DNA of 64,000 nucleotides. Origin: Sipunculus nudus. Lineage: Eukaryota; Annelida; Sipuncula; Golfingiida; Sipunculidae. Made by a program: the position numbers and the translations under genes. The notes below the pieces were generated by a model. It worked only from the letters and a program-made list of their open reading frames with translations. It was not told the origin of the DNA and searched no databases. Of the stretch, positions 51,339-64,000 are shown one piece after another. Every line of letters starts with the position of its first letter. Position 1 is the stretch's first letter. The stretch is taken from the NCBI GenBank assembly GCA_026874595.1, contig CM049321.1, positions 48,651,297 through 48,715,296 on the forward strand. The letters are read 5' to 3'.

Positions 51339-52971
51339 TTAGCTCGGCTGACTATAAGTCATCTGAGCCATAGTCGTGGTCCATTGTCCGTCGTGCGTCC
51401 GTCCGGATTTCCCTTCCGTAAGACTGGCACGTTTCGACACCATTGGACTTACGAATCTGAAATTCGGCATACAGTCAGGTGTCCCCAAAGTCTCCTACCA
51501 TGCCGAAAATTCGGTCAATAGGACTTTAGATTTTATTAGAAATCTATTTTAAAACTTCAGGACTGCCTAATATTAAAACCACTGATCTGTTTTTTTTAAT
51601 ATTTACCAAAAATATTTCAGTATATAGTTCCTATGTACATGCCAGAAATTAAGTCAGTATTATATAATTTAAAAAAGTTATGGGCCCAAACATAATGGAC
51701 TTTGTAAAAAATCAGGAAAGATATTTGGTCACTTAAGAGAAAAAGTGTTAAAGCTAGGGACTTTTTTCCAGTAATACAACTTTAATTAATCAGAATTTGA
51801 TTGTATACCAATATTATTCATTCAGTACTTTTCTGCCTCAGAAGAATGGGAATTAAAGTGATTTGCTTTGTTTTTCTTTCTCTCTGTCTGTTTTTAAAAT
51901 TTTTCAATAATTATGAATAAAACTTTTTTTTACCTGTAAGCACTTTTGGATTAAATTTTGTTTCCTGTATGTTTATGCAGAGGAGTGTAACTTTCCTCAC
52001 TCCCTGCCACTGATTATTTGTTTAGGACAATATTCTTCTGGCAACTGCATAAATTTTATTACTGGAAAATAAAGAAAAAAAATCAGAGGTATAAAGGTGT
52101 TTTAAAACTCTCATCCCCCCCCCCTCATCAGGTCGAACAGATGAGTCCCCATGTAACCCTTCACCACCACACAACACCAGATTTTGAGTCATCTCTTCTC
52201 TGTATTCACACTCAGATTGTCACTTCAGATTGTTTTCCTCTATAGGTCTCCCGCATGTCCCATCAGTAACTTCGTCTCTGAACTCCCAAGTTTCAGTCTC
52301 TCAAGTTGACCTCAACCTGCTTATAGTGATCATGGGCGATTTCAATATTGACATTTCTAAAATAATATATAACACCAAATTGACACAATTATATCAACTC
52401 TTTAAATGTCAACAGCTAGTCAGAGAACCAACCAATGACCATGGAAATACCATAGATCTTATCTTTTCTAACTGTTTAAATGCTTCAGTTTCAACATTAG
52501 AAAACGCATTATCAGATCACAAGATATTATTAGCAAGAATCCCTCATTCTTCAATTCAGATCAAACACGGCAACTTCTCATAGCTTAATCTACCATTTCT
52601 TCTCTATAGATACTTTGTGATACATTCTTTTTCCTCTCCCTTTCAGCAACAACTGCTTCCCAAAACATATCAGTTTTCTACTTTTCCATAATTATTTGAT
52701 TTATTAAATGTGTTTTTTTATACTTGCAAATCTCCAAGTCCTTCCTCTGCAATGTTCAACATCTGGTCATTCCCAATGCAATACTTTAGACGCACATTTA
52801 TTTACATATATGAAATACTGATAATTGTATATTACTATTCCGCTCAACTACATAATTAATACAAAAAATTACATCTGTCAAAATGAAATCTTACAGACGT
52901 ACATACAATAATGGTGATACAATTATATCTGTCGCATTAAGTTAAGCGCCGTGACCTATGGGTCCCTTGTT
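51339..52971 (+). mobile_element. Mobile-element-like block, unit 5
   Basis: Short form with both ends present. Compared with unit 2 it lacks a few dozen bases near 51526. Confidence 0.5.
52230..52583 (+). pseudogene. AP-endonuclease fragment, unit 5
   Basis: Open to the end as in unit 2, with GDFNIDIS and SDHKILLARIP; Trp before SDH is changed to Leu. The N-terminal half of the fold is absent. Confidence 0.66.
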
Positions 52972-54981
52972 TTATATGCCTTTTTCACCGTCCCCTCATG
53001 TTTGCTCTAAGCTTACAACTCATGTGCCATTAAAAAGGTAAATTATGCATGACTAGATGCCATAATTGTTAAGTGTCCTGTTGCTTTTAGTAATATTTGC
53101 TAGTCTAGAAATGCGGTATTAAATTCGCCTCTTTCTTGCCTACCGAGAATCGGCGCCGTTACCTCATTTAATCTTAATACTCAAGAATTTGCTAAGAAAT
53201 CTTAGATAAAAGATTCATATGATCTCATTTTATGGTCTGGAGACCAAAATAATCCTCACATATTTACATTATGCAATATGGACTGTTGGCGTTGAGGGGT
53301 GCATGATACTAGTACTATAGTGTACTTGTACTATTGGGTATAAAGCTAACTGGGTCCATGATATGTACTTTCCCTGTAAAATGTTATTAAATGTATCCCA
53401 TATGAAATATTTAAATTTAAGTGTATTTTTTTAATATTTAAAAGAACATACTTTCAATTTCGTTCCGGTGTTATAGTTTAAAAATGAAAACATTTTCCCA
53501 TAATATTCTAAGGATGTTATTGAAATACTTCTATCATCCCGAAATTTTTATCGTCCGATACTGCTTTTATTGATGCGTTGTCAAGATCACCTTAACATTA
53601 AATAATTCTGTTTAATCATGTCATTCTGTTTTCTGGCTTTTTATAAGGTTTTGTTACATTACTTTAAAATCAATAAATTGTACGGAGAAGTAAACAAAAA
53701 ATGGTTAAGATTGTTTTAAGCTGGTGGTTCTGCCGGCTGTCAGTGGTGATTTGTAAAACTCAAGTCTGTGTGTGAGAGAAAAAGTCTCTTTTATTGTATT
53801 TATTTATAAATAAAAGTGGACGTACTTAATTATTAATATACAAAAAAAACATTCATACGGCATGAGCTAATTTATATTAGTTTATATAAATATTAGATAT
53901 GAGAATTTAGAATGATTGTCTTCCAAATGAGTATCAAAGTGTATGCCAAACTGCCAATCCTATACTCCCCTCAAAATACATAAAAAAAATTCTATTAAAA
54001 GGTCGACTCCAGCCTTTTAGGGGCAATATTTTCTGTATGTTATTATGATAATAGACTTTCCCTTTTCTCATGCAAACTTTTCATGTCAAAGTAAACATCG
54101 ACGTCTTTTCCATTTTTAAAATCTTCTAACAAAACAAAATCTTGTGAAACCCGTCACATTATTCACGTTAACTTTTTGAAAGTATTACTCTCCAAATAAA
54201 TGATTTCGTTTCTCGTTTCCATGCCAAGAAGCTGAGTATGGTCCAGTTGAAAATAATCCGAAATACTGTCAAAATAATGATGCAGCAGAAAACTTTTTTC
54301 CCAAAGAAGGGATTTTAAAAATTTTTAATTATAAGCACGACTTATAATCTATATAACTGTAGCAATCAGGTGATTAATTACTGACACCTTGAAATACAAA
54401 TCAGACCAGATTCTTAATTGTTTTTAAATAAATTGACAAACGCTGAAAAACCATTGCAACAGGGATAAATATCTACATAAATCACATAGCAGCTATTTGG
54501 ATTAAAGTAACATTCATTAAGCAAATAGCATTCACGTAAATACGACATTATCTCATGAATGAAGATTCCCTTCACCATGCATTTAGCAAGTGTCAATGCT
54601 GTAGATCTCTTTTATAAGACTAAATGCTCTTTCACTATCAGTGCCACGTGTTCTGCTCAGGGGCGTATTTTCTTAAACACTAAGCTTGTCTACGTGTTTT
54701 CCTTTCACTGTAATTATTTACTGTCTTGGCTGCAGTGTAAACGGAAAGCCCAAAAAGTGCAATAATTTTCTTATGACTTATCTTCACTCACCTTGACAGT
54801 ATAAGAATAGTTGCGCAAGCCCTTGCAGGAGCAAAGTTTATATACTTAACTCAATTTTTATACTATTTTGTCTGTGAAGTTTTTTCGGGTTTATATAGCA
54901 GCGCTTTCACAGGGAAAATCAATGAGGTCGTCCAGGATACGATGGTAAAAAAATAAACCAATAGTTACTGATGTGTTATAT

Positions 54982-56937
54982 TTAACACGCAACTTCCTTT
55001 TCACATAGAGCTTCATTATAAACGCCCTTTGATTCATCAGACCATGTGAAATCAGGTTTTAAAACAATATATCTGTTCCATGGCAAATTGGAGGGTTTCA
55101 TAACGGCCCAACGCGTATACTGGATTTCTGTTCCGCTTCCGGTCCAAACCCATTTCCGTCGTCTTCTCGGTGCCCGGATGTCCAGTAGCTTTTAGGTACC
55201 TCAACTATTTACACCAAAATAAACCAAGAACAATGTGGCAATAGTTAAAAGTGTTTTACCTGAAAGCAAAAGCCAAACGGAAAAGGGAATACCAAAAATA
55301 GTAGTCAAGTGAAGATGAAACGTATACACGTATGGGGTCATTCCTCCATTTGTTCCATCAATTCTTAGAAATTGTACTTTTTTTCGCAAGGGGCAATTGC
55401 AGGGCCATTTATCAGGAACTATGCGAACTCTTTAGCCACGAGTAATTTATATCAGTATAATATGTATTATATCAGTATGATATGTATTACCGTCTGAACG
55501 TAGCACTCTCTCTAGATGTATCATCTCTACCCGAGTTTCGATGCTGAGAAGACTAGCATGTCTCATCCGACAATCACGCCGGGCACCGGCTTGTGTCCGG
55601 AATTCAGGGACAAAACTTGACCAGTAACAAGACGCTGTAGCCTTCCCAGCCTCTTGATAAGGATAAGCGAAGCCTTTTGGGCACTTTGGTTCTGCAAATA
55701 CAGAAAGTTGAACTGCAAGTTGTTATCGATATATTAACATGCTACGCTTCGCGACATCATTTTTTTTTTATATTAGTGTCAATAATGTATCGATATTTTT
55801 ACAAGCATGACTACAACTGATTTACTGTTATAGAATTAAGGTAACTATAACAAATTTAGATTTGGATGAGTAAATTGCCGAAAGCCCGTGTTAACATTCA
55901 TTGTGGTTGTTGTAGAAAATAGCAGGAATGGAAAGAAATGGTCTAAATAGGGTCTAATGATCTGATGATCAAAGCAAATTGACCCCTCAAAATCAATTCA
56001 CCCGAAAACACTTGGTGCCATTATATTTTTATACAAAGCAAGTATCGTAATAGGTATCACAATGCGCTATAACATATTGTAATATAGTAAACCTCGCCTT
56101 ACGACCACCTGGTTTTAGCGACAACCTCATAATAACGACCACTTTCTCATGATCCCAATTCTTATTTGCTCTATATCACACCTCGCTTCGACGAACACCT
56201 CAAAAGTGTTACCAATTTATCGAGGTCCCTTTGGTGGTCGTAAGTTCGAGGTTTAACTGTTTATTGCAATGCGAACATCATAGGCAATGTGTACTCACGG
56301 CATTTGCTTCTGCGAGGTTTAGCGCACGAGGACTGGATACTCGTTGCCATGGATATGACGTCACTGAACGGGACACTGAGCTGTATTCCTTGAGGACATG
56401 TGCCAAAGCATTTTCGCTCAAGTACTTTTGGTTTCCCTTTTATAGGCCTACCATCCAGTGTTGTCCCTTGAGTAGTCAGGACGTTACCTTACCATAAATG
56501 AATAGATAAACTATTTATGCCTGAATATGTTTTTTTTTTCTGTTTTGCATTCAAGAGGGCGAAGAAATTATGATTGTAATATCTTTTTGTTAATCTTATC
56601 AGCATACCAAAAGCTGATGTATCAAACAAACCCTCATTTCTATGAAGAAAATGATTCTAGTTTTTAAAAATTAGTCACATTTATCATTTTAACTCATATT
56701 TATGTAGAAAAACTAAATGTGAACAAAGAAAATTCATGAATACTTTATCTTCGACGAATTGGCGTTAGTTTATTTACTGAGCTTCCTTATATTAAAAGAC
56801 CATACTTTTAAACTAATCTTTAATACTAGAAAAGCAGTGTCCCCTCCAGGAGTAGGATGGTTATCCTATTTTTGTTGTAAAGAAGACATATTTTTACCTG
56901 TCAGAACGGACACACTTAAGAAAGTGTTGAGAAGCAT
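54982..56937 (-). pseudogene. C-type lectin, unit 5 (single-base frameshift)
   Basis: Exons by homology: 56898..56937, 55491..55691, 54982..55204. Exons 1 and 2 and all splice sites are intact. Exon 3 is one base short: a T is missing in the run near 55153, shifting the frame just before WVWTG. If this is an assembly error in a homopolymer, the gene would be intact, so the pseudogene call is provisional. Confidence 0.65.
56085..56259. mobile_element. 175-bp inverted-repeat element, unit 5
   Basis: The first base of the left end is C to T, a change shared exactly with unit 6. Confidence 0.7.
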
Positions 56938-59140
56938 GAAGTTTTGTTTGAAGGCATCTGCTGAAATTGTGAAGTTTAGAATATTCAGAGATATCGTACA
57001 TTATTAGATGACCAGGTATTAACATTAATATCACGTGTTTAAATAATTATATCTGTAAAATCGTGCAGTGCTTCGAATGAGAATACAAGAGAATTGTACA
57101 GAGGAGTTAACGTAAATCTAAACAGACAAATACTAATATTTATAAAATGAGAGTGGTATATTAGAAAAGGTCCAGAGACAATATCCTTATCTTTCAAATG
57201 CCAGGTGTTCAAAGGAAAACAGCACATCTAAAAAGTACTACAGTTCGGCAATATATTTTCGGATAAAGTGAACTGTGGTCCAGTTTGTAAGGAAGTACAG
57301 CTCACTGAAATATGTTATATTTATTTATCATAAGTAAACGAAACACTTACAAGCAGACTGGCATAAACTGGAGAACAAGGTGAGTTCGTAGTGTCGTATG
57401 CTATATTGGTTGCAGAATAAGTTCCATAAAATTGTTTAACTACCTTGCTTTTAGAAAACTTGATTGAAATCTGAATCAAAACAGAGGAAAACAAACCACT
57501 CTTCTCAAACCCGTGAAGGCAGTGTGATTATAAACAGTAAACACGCTAGTCTGAACCTACATCTCTGTATGAATGATCAGAAATGCCCTTTTTAACTGAT
57601 GGATAGGGTTTAGGACTTTTGTGTGTGATTAATGCCAATCAACTCTAAGATTCCATATTTTGACGCTATGTTTTGTGTTTGATAGAAGCATTCGCTTTTC
57701 TGGTTTTATTTCCATAAACAATAGTCCTTTATAACATGTTCCTGGTAATGACACTATTATAAGTCCCCAACACTCCGATCAATAAAGGTTTTTAAATTAT
57801 TCAAATCGTCCATAGGCTTCTATGATAAAGCCATTTTTAATACTAAATTGAGCTTAGCAGCCTGAATGAACATTCGTCGGATACATGTTTAAAATGCTAT
57901 TTTGACGTTGATGAGTGCATTTATAGGAGGCCTTTCCTGTTAAAACTGGACTTTTATGCCTTGAATCAGAAAGGATAATTGTCGTTTAAATGGACAGAAA
58001 CCTAAAATGCATTAAAACGGAAGTACATTAATATTTGACACGAAATCAAAACAGTTCATGGACTTTGATATTACTACTGTTCGTGACGAGATAATTACCC
58101 AGATAAGAAGTAGGCTTGTAATTGGCGGCCGAGATGACAATCTTAGAGAATAGCGGTTTTAAAGATGTTGATATTTGCTCAGTATATCAGTCAGCACGCA
58201 TAAAGATGACAGCTTGCCGTAAGACACAAAAAAGTGTGGACTCAGTAGTCCCTGGTGGATAAGTTCAAAGTCAGGCCAAGTAAATTATCGCGGAAATCAC
58301 AACAGACATGTTAAGCTGTATTGTTGAAAGAAAGTTAAACCCTCTTTCAGGATTATGAAAGGTGATGCAATCAGGTAAAAGGAATGTTCACCAATAAGGC
58401 AATACTATTTTTGTTGAAGGAATACAATAAAGTAAAACAGCAGTTTATAGTCACCTGTAACCATAAGGCTGGTAAAGTTCATCCAGTGACAGCCATGAGG
58501 ATTATGGCGTTAATCCAGTGACAATCATAACGCTGATGACGTTAATTCATTGATAATTATGACGATCATAGCGTAAAGTGAAATTCTGTTATCTTAATTT
58601 ACTTTAATGATACTATTGCATGAATGACGAGCAGAATAAAAAAAATCCCTACTGCTTCCACCTTCCCAGTGAAAGAAAAATATTATCATTTGTAGCTGGA
58701 ACGCCTTGATGCCCTTCATCGCCCTCTATGGTGAATTCATTTGTGGCGGAATGGTGGAATTCTTTACTAAGGCTCATTGTTTTCATTTTATAACAGAGTC
58801 ATTTGTCATGCTTATAAGTGTAGCTTCATAAGACTTAACTTGCCCACGTTTTTGCCTTACAATGTACATTTTTATTATTTTTTTTCTGGCCTGCGCGGTA
58901 GTGTAAATGATGTCAAATTGATGTGCAATATTTCTAATGAGACGTCAGAAAACATTCAGTATGAAATGAAAGTTGACATTAAACAAATAATGTTACATAG
59001 AACGCTGCCTTATTATGAAACATTAGATAAAATACACATGTGAAGTCTTTAATTCCTGCAAGAAGAAGTCTAAATCACAAATGTGGTAACAATTATAAGC
59101 TCTTGATTGGATCATCGATACGAACTTTTTTGCAGCATTT

Positions 59141-60810
59141 TTAGCTCGGCTGACTATAATTCATCTGAGCCATAGTCATGGTCCATTGTCCGTCGTCCGT
59201 CCGTCCGGATGTCCCGTCCGTAAGACTGGCACGTTTCGACACCATTGGACTTACGAATCTGAAATTCGGCATACAGACAGATGTCCCCAAAGTCTCCTAC
59301 CATGCCGAAAATTCGGTCAATAGGACTTCGTTCCTTTGAGATATTAAGGAAAAACCTCAATATTTTATTAGAAATCTATTTTAACACTTCATGAGTGCCT
59401 AATATTAAAACCACTGATCTGTTTTTTTTTATATTTACGAAAAATATTCCTGTATATAGTTCCTAAGTATATGCCAGAAATTAAGTCAGTATTATATAAT
59501 TTAAAAAAGTTATGGGCCCAAACAAATGGACTTTGTAAAAATTAAGGAAAGATATTTGGTCATTTAAGAGAAAAAGTGTTAATGCTAGGGACTTTTTTTC
59601 AGTAATACAACTTTAATTAATCAACATTTAATTGTATACCAAAATTATTCATTCAGGACTTTTCTGCCTCAGTAGAATGGGAATTAAAGTGATTTGCTTT
59701 GTTTTTCTACCTCTCTGTCTGTTTTTGTATTTTCAATAATTATGCATAAAACTTTTTTTACCTTTAAGCACTTTTGGATTAAATTTTGTTTTCTGTATGT
59801 TTATGCAGAGGAGTTGTAACTTTCCTCACACCCTGCCACTGAATATTTGTTTGAGACAATATTCTTCTGGCAACTGCATAAATTTTATTACTGAAAAATA
59901 AAGAAAAAAAATCAGAGGTATTAAGGTGTTTTAAAACTCTCATCCCCCCCCCCCCCCCCCCCATCAGGTCGAACAGCTGAGTCGCCATGTAACCCTTCAC
60001 CACCACACAACACCAGATTTTGAGTCTTCGCTTCTCTGTATTCACACTCAGACTCAGTCACTTCAGATTGCTTTCCTCTATAGGTCACCCGCATGTCCCA
60101 TCAGTAACTTCGTCTCTGAACTCCCAAGTTTCAGTCTCTCAAGTTGACCTCAACCTGCTTATAGTGATCATGGGCCATTTCAATATTGACATTTCTAAAA
60201 TAATATATAACACCAATTTGACACAATTATGTCAACTCTTGAAATGTCAACAGCTAGTCAGAGAACCAACCAATGACCATTGAAATACCATAGATCTTAT
60301 CTTTTCTAACTGTTTAAATGCTTCAGTTTCAACATTAGAAAACGCATGGTCAGATCACAAGATATTATTAGCAAGAATCCCCCATTCTTCAATTCAGATC
60401 AAACATGGCAACTTCTCATAGCTTAATTTACTATTTCTTCTCTTTAGATACTTTTTGAGACATTCTTTTTCCTCTCCCTTTCATCAACAACTGCTTCCCA
60501 AAACATATCAGTTTTCTACTTTTCCATAATTATTTGATTTATTAAATGTGTATTTTTATACTTGCAAATCTCCACTTCCTTCCTCTGCAATTTTCAACAT
60601 CTGGTCATTCCCAATGCAATACTTTAGACATACATTCATTTACATATTTGAAATACTGATAATTGTATATTACTATTCCGCTCAACTACATAATTAATAC
60701 AAAAAAATTACATCTGTCAAAATGAAATCTTAAAGACGTACATACAATAATGGTGATACAATTATATCTGTCGCATTCAGTTGAGCGCCGTGACCTATGG
60801 GTCCCTTGTT
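59141..60810 (+). mobile_element. Mobile-element-like block, unit 6
   Basis: Short form with hairpin start and CCTTGTT end; it has a long C run near 59944-59962. Confidence 0.5.
60020..60421 (+). pseudogene. AP-endonuclease fragment, unit 6 (nonsense)
   Basis: GDFNID has become GHFNID, altering a conserved catalytic-fold residue, and a TGA follows REPTNDH at about 60281-60283. The rest continues in frame after the stop. Confidence 0.65.
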
Positions 60811-62802
60811 TTATATGCCTTTTTCACCGTCCCCTCATGTTTGCTCTAAGCTTACAACTCATGTGCCATTAAATAGGTAAAATATGCATGACTAGATGCC
60901 ATAATTGTTAAGTGTCCTGTTGCTTTTAGTAATATTTGCTAGTCTAGAAATGCGGTATTAAATTCGCCTCTTTCTTGCCTACAGAGAATCGGCGCCGTTA
61001 CCTCATTTAATCTTAATACTCAAGAATTTGCTAAGAAATCTCAGATAAAGGATTCATATTATCTCATTTTTTGCTGTGGAGACCAAAATAATCCTCACAT
61101 ATTTACATTATGAAGAATGGATATGGACTGTGGCGTTGAGGGGTGCATGATACTAGTACTATAGTGTACTTGTACTATTGGGTATAAAGCTAACTGGGTC
61201 CATAATATGTACTTTCCCTGTAAAATGTTATTAAATGTATCCCATATGAAATATTTAAATTTAAGTGTATTTTTTTAATATTTAAAAGAACATACTTTCA
61301 ATTTCGTTCCGGTGTTATAGTTTAAAAATGAAAACATTTTCCCATAATATTCTAAGGATGTTATTGAAATACTTCTATCATCCCGAAATTTTTATCGTTC
61401 GATACCGTTTTTATTGATGCGTTGTCAAGATCACCTTAACATTAAATAATTCTGTTTAATCATGTCATTCTGTTTTCTGGCTTTTTATAAGGTTTTGTTA
61501 CATTACTTTAAAATCAATAAATTGTACGGAAAAGAAAAAAAAATGGTTAAGATTGTTTTAAGCTGGTGGTTCTGCCGACTGTCAGTGGTGATTTGTAAAA
61601 CTCAAGCCTGTGTGTGAGAGAAAAATCTCTTTTATTTTACTTATTTATAAATAAAAATTGGACGTACTTAATTATTAATATACAAAAAACATTCATACGG
61701 CATGAGCTAATTTATATTAGTTTTAATAAATATTAGATATGAGAATTTAGAATGATTGTCTTCCAAATGAGTATCAAAGTGTATGCCAAACTGCCAATCC
61801 TATACTCCCCTCAAAATACATAAAAAAATTTCTATTAAAAGCTCGACTCCATCCTTTTAGGGGCAATATTTTCTGTATGTTATTATGATAATAGACTTTC
61901 CTTTTTCTCATGCAAACTTTTCATGTCAAAGTTAACATCGACGTCTTTTCCATTTTTAAAATCTTCTAACAAAACAAAATCTTATGAAACCCGTCACTTT
62001 ATTCACATTAACTTTTTGAAAGTATTACTCTCCAAATAAATGATTTCGTTTTTCGTTTCCATGCCAAGAAGCTGAGTATGGTCCAGTTGAAAATAATCCG
62101 AAATACTGACAAAATAATGATGCAAAACGAAACTTTTTTTAATTTTTAATTACAAGCACGACTTTTATATAACTGTAACGATTAGATGATTAATTACTGA
62201 TACAATGAAATACAAATCAGATCAGATTTTTTAATTGTTTTTAAATAAATTGTCAAACGCTGAAAACGCATTGCAACAGGGATAAATATCTACATAATGA
62301 GATAGCTGCTATTTGGATAAAAGTGACATTCATTAAGCAAATAGCATTCACGTAAATACGACATTATCTCATGAATGAAGATGCTCTTCACCATGCATTT
62401 AGCAAGTAAGTGTCGATGCTGTAGACCTCTTTTATAAGACTAAATGTTCCTTTTAGTATCAGTGCCACGTGTTCTGCTCAGGGGCGTATTTTCTTAAACA
62501 CTAAACTTGTCTACGTTTTTGCCTTTCACTGTAATTATTTACTGTCTTGGCTGCAGTGTAAACGGATAGCCCAAAAGTGCAATAATTTTCTTATGACTTA
62601 TCTTCACTATCCTTGACAGTATAAGAATAGTTGCGCAAGCCCTTGCAGGAGCACAGTTTATATACTTAACTCAATTTTACACTATTTTGTCTGTGAAGTT
62701 TTTTACGGGTTTATATAGCAGCGCTATCACAGGGAAAAACCAATGAGGTCGTTTAGGATACGATGGTAAAAAAATAAACCAATAGTTACTGATGTGTTAT
62801 AT

Positions 62803-63503
62803 TTAACACGCAACTTCCTGTTCACATAGAGCTTCATTATAAACGCCCTTTGATTCATCAGACCATGTGAAACCAGGTTTTAAAACAATATATCTGTTCC
62901 ATGACAAATTGGAGGGTTTCATAATGGCTCAACGCGTATACTGGATTTCTGTTCCGCCTCCGGTCCAAACCCATTTTCCGTCGTCTTCTCGGTGCCCGAA
63001 TGTCCAGTAGCTTTTAGGTAGCTCAACTATTTACACAAAAATAAACCAAGAACAATGTGGCAATAGTTAAAAGTGTTTTACCTGAAAGCAAAAGCCAAAC
63101 GGAAAAGGGAACACCAGAAATAGTAGTCAAGTGAAGATGAAACGTATACAAGTACGGGGTCATTCCTCCATTTGTTCCATCAATTCTTAGAAATTGTACT
63201 TTTTTTTCGCAAGGGGCAATTGCAGGGCCATTTATCAGGAACTATGCGAACTCTTTAGCCACGAGTAATTTATATCAGTATAATATGTATTATATCAGTA
63301 TGATATGTATTACCGTCTGAACGTAGCACTCTCTCTAGATCTATCATCTCTACCCTAGTTTCGATGCTGAGAAGACTAGCATGTCTCATCCGACAATCAC
63401 GCCAGGCACCGGCTTGTGTCCGGAATTCAGGGACAAAACTTGACCAGTAACAAGACGCTGTACCCTTCCCAGCCTCTTGATAAGGATAAGCGAAGCCATT
63501 TGG
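62803..63503 (-). pseudogene. C-type lectin, unit 6 (nonsense codon, acceptor lost)
   Basis: Exon 3 (62803..63026) has Trp113 changed to TGA (plus-strand 62929-62931). Exon 2 (from 63314) ends abruptly near 63503, where a deletion removes its first codons with Cys17 and the splice acceptor. Exon 1 would lie beyond the window. Confidence 0.82.
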
Positions 63504-63811
63504 TGTCAATAATGTATCGATATTTTTACAAGCATGACTACAACTGATTTACTGTTATAGAATTAAGGTAACTATAACAAATTTAGATTTGGATGAGTAA
63601 ATTGCCGAAAGCCCGTGTTAACATTCATTGTGGTTGTTGTAGAAAATAGCAGGAATGGAAAGAAATGGTCTAAATAGGGTCTAATGATCTGATGATCAAA
63701 GCAAATTGACCCCTCAAAATCAATTCACCCGAAAACACTTGGTGCCATTATATTTTTATACAAAGCAAGTATCGTAATAGGTATCACAATGCGCTATAAC
63801 ATATTGTAATA

Positions 63812-63986
63812 TAGTAAACCTCGCCTTACGACCACCTGGTTTTAGCGACAACCTCATAATAACGACCACTTTCTCATGATCCCAATTCTTATTTGCTCTA
63901 TATCACACCTCGCTTCGACGAACACCTCAAAAGTGTTACCAATTTATCGAGGTCCCTTTGGTGGTCGTAAGTTCGAGGTTTAACTG
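63812..63986. mobile_element. 175-bp inverted-repeat element, unit 6
   Basis: Shares the C to T terminal change with unit 5. Confidence 0.7.
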
Positions 63987-64000
63987 TTTATTGCAATACG

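Larger units (their letters stand above)
51289..59090. repeat. Array unit 5 (about 7.8 kb)
   Basis: Full-length layout. Spacer 52972-54981 and flank 56938-59090 match unit 2 with no extra gene recognised. Confidence 0.85.
20413..64000. repeat. Head-to-tail array of six lectin-bearing units
   Basis: Six direct copies of a unit of about 7.8 kb, starting at about 20413, 28931, 36769, 44466, 51289 and 59091. Order within a unit: mobile block (+), spacer, lectin exons 3, 2 and 1 (-), 5' flank of the lectin, then the next unit. Copies align along nearly their whole length with scattered substitutions and some large deletions. The last is cut by the window end, so the array continues to the right. 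Confidence 0.95.
59091..64000. repeat. Array unit 6 (cut by window end)
   Basis: Matches unit 5 to the window end in lectin intron 1. A deletion of about 90 bp near 63503 is internal. Spacer 60811-62802 contains no recognised gene. Confidence 0.85.

Noticed and set aside
58777..59043. A + strand open frame before the next unit, with copies in other units
   Set aside because: The reading frame is kept in several units, but I found no domain, no convincing acceptor and no excess of silent changes. A small exon cannot be excluded.
20413..64000. CRISPR array or satellite DNA as the explanation of the repeats
   Set aside because: Units are nearly 8 kb and contain spliced genes; no short direct repeats with spacers occur.

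Overview
The window is from an AT-rich animal genome, probably a marine lophotrochozoan and most likely a mollusc. This is inferred from long introns with AT dinucleotide tracts, a bilaterian BMP-modulator gene, an expanded small C-type lectin family and palindrome-ended repeats of a kind I associate with molluscs. No search was run, so the species is unknown.

Left part (1 to about 20,400, + strand): one large gene, an orthologue of crossveinless-2/BMPER. Thirteen coding exons lie between 5,091 and 18,390. They encode five VWC domains, a VWD domain with the GDPH self-cleavage motif, a C8 region and a TIL domain (667 visible residues; vertebrate BMPER is about 685). All splice phases agree. 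The exon with the start codon and signal peptide was not found and may lie upstream or in the first 5 kb. The introns hold AT tracts, a 631-bp pogo/Tigger-like element and a G-rich run. Just after the stop codon lie five degenerate copies of a 40-42 bp unit, each carrying a DR1-like nuclear-receptor site followed by a small hairpin.

Right part (about 20,413 to 64,000): a head-to-tail array of six large units (8.5, 7.8, 7.7, 6.8, 7.8 and at least 4.9 kb; the last runs off the window). Each unit starts on the + strand with a mobile-element-like block that has terminal hairpins and a decayed fragment of an AP-type endonuclease. A three-exon secreted C-type lectin gene follows on the - strand. 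Its 40-nt signal-peptide exon is too short for an ORF scan but is present in all five units where its position is inside the window. Lectin intron 1 carries a 175-bp inverted-repeat element and a perfect CRE palindrome.

Only the lectins of units 1 and 2 are intact (154 residues). Units 3 to 6 carry a nonsense codon, a frameshift plus 3' deletion, a frameshift, and a nonsense codon plus loss of an acceptor. The array looks like a birth-and-death lectin cluster, perhaps amplified by recombination between the flanking mobile blocks. No RNA genes or CRISPR arrays were seen.
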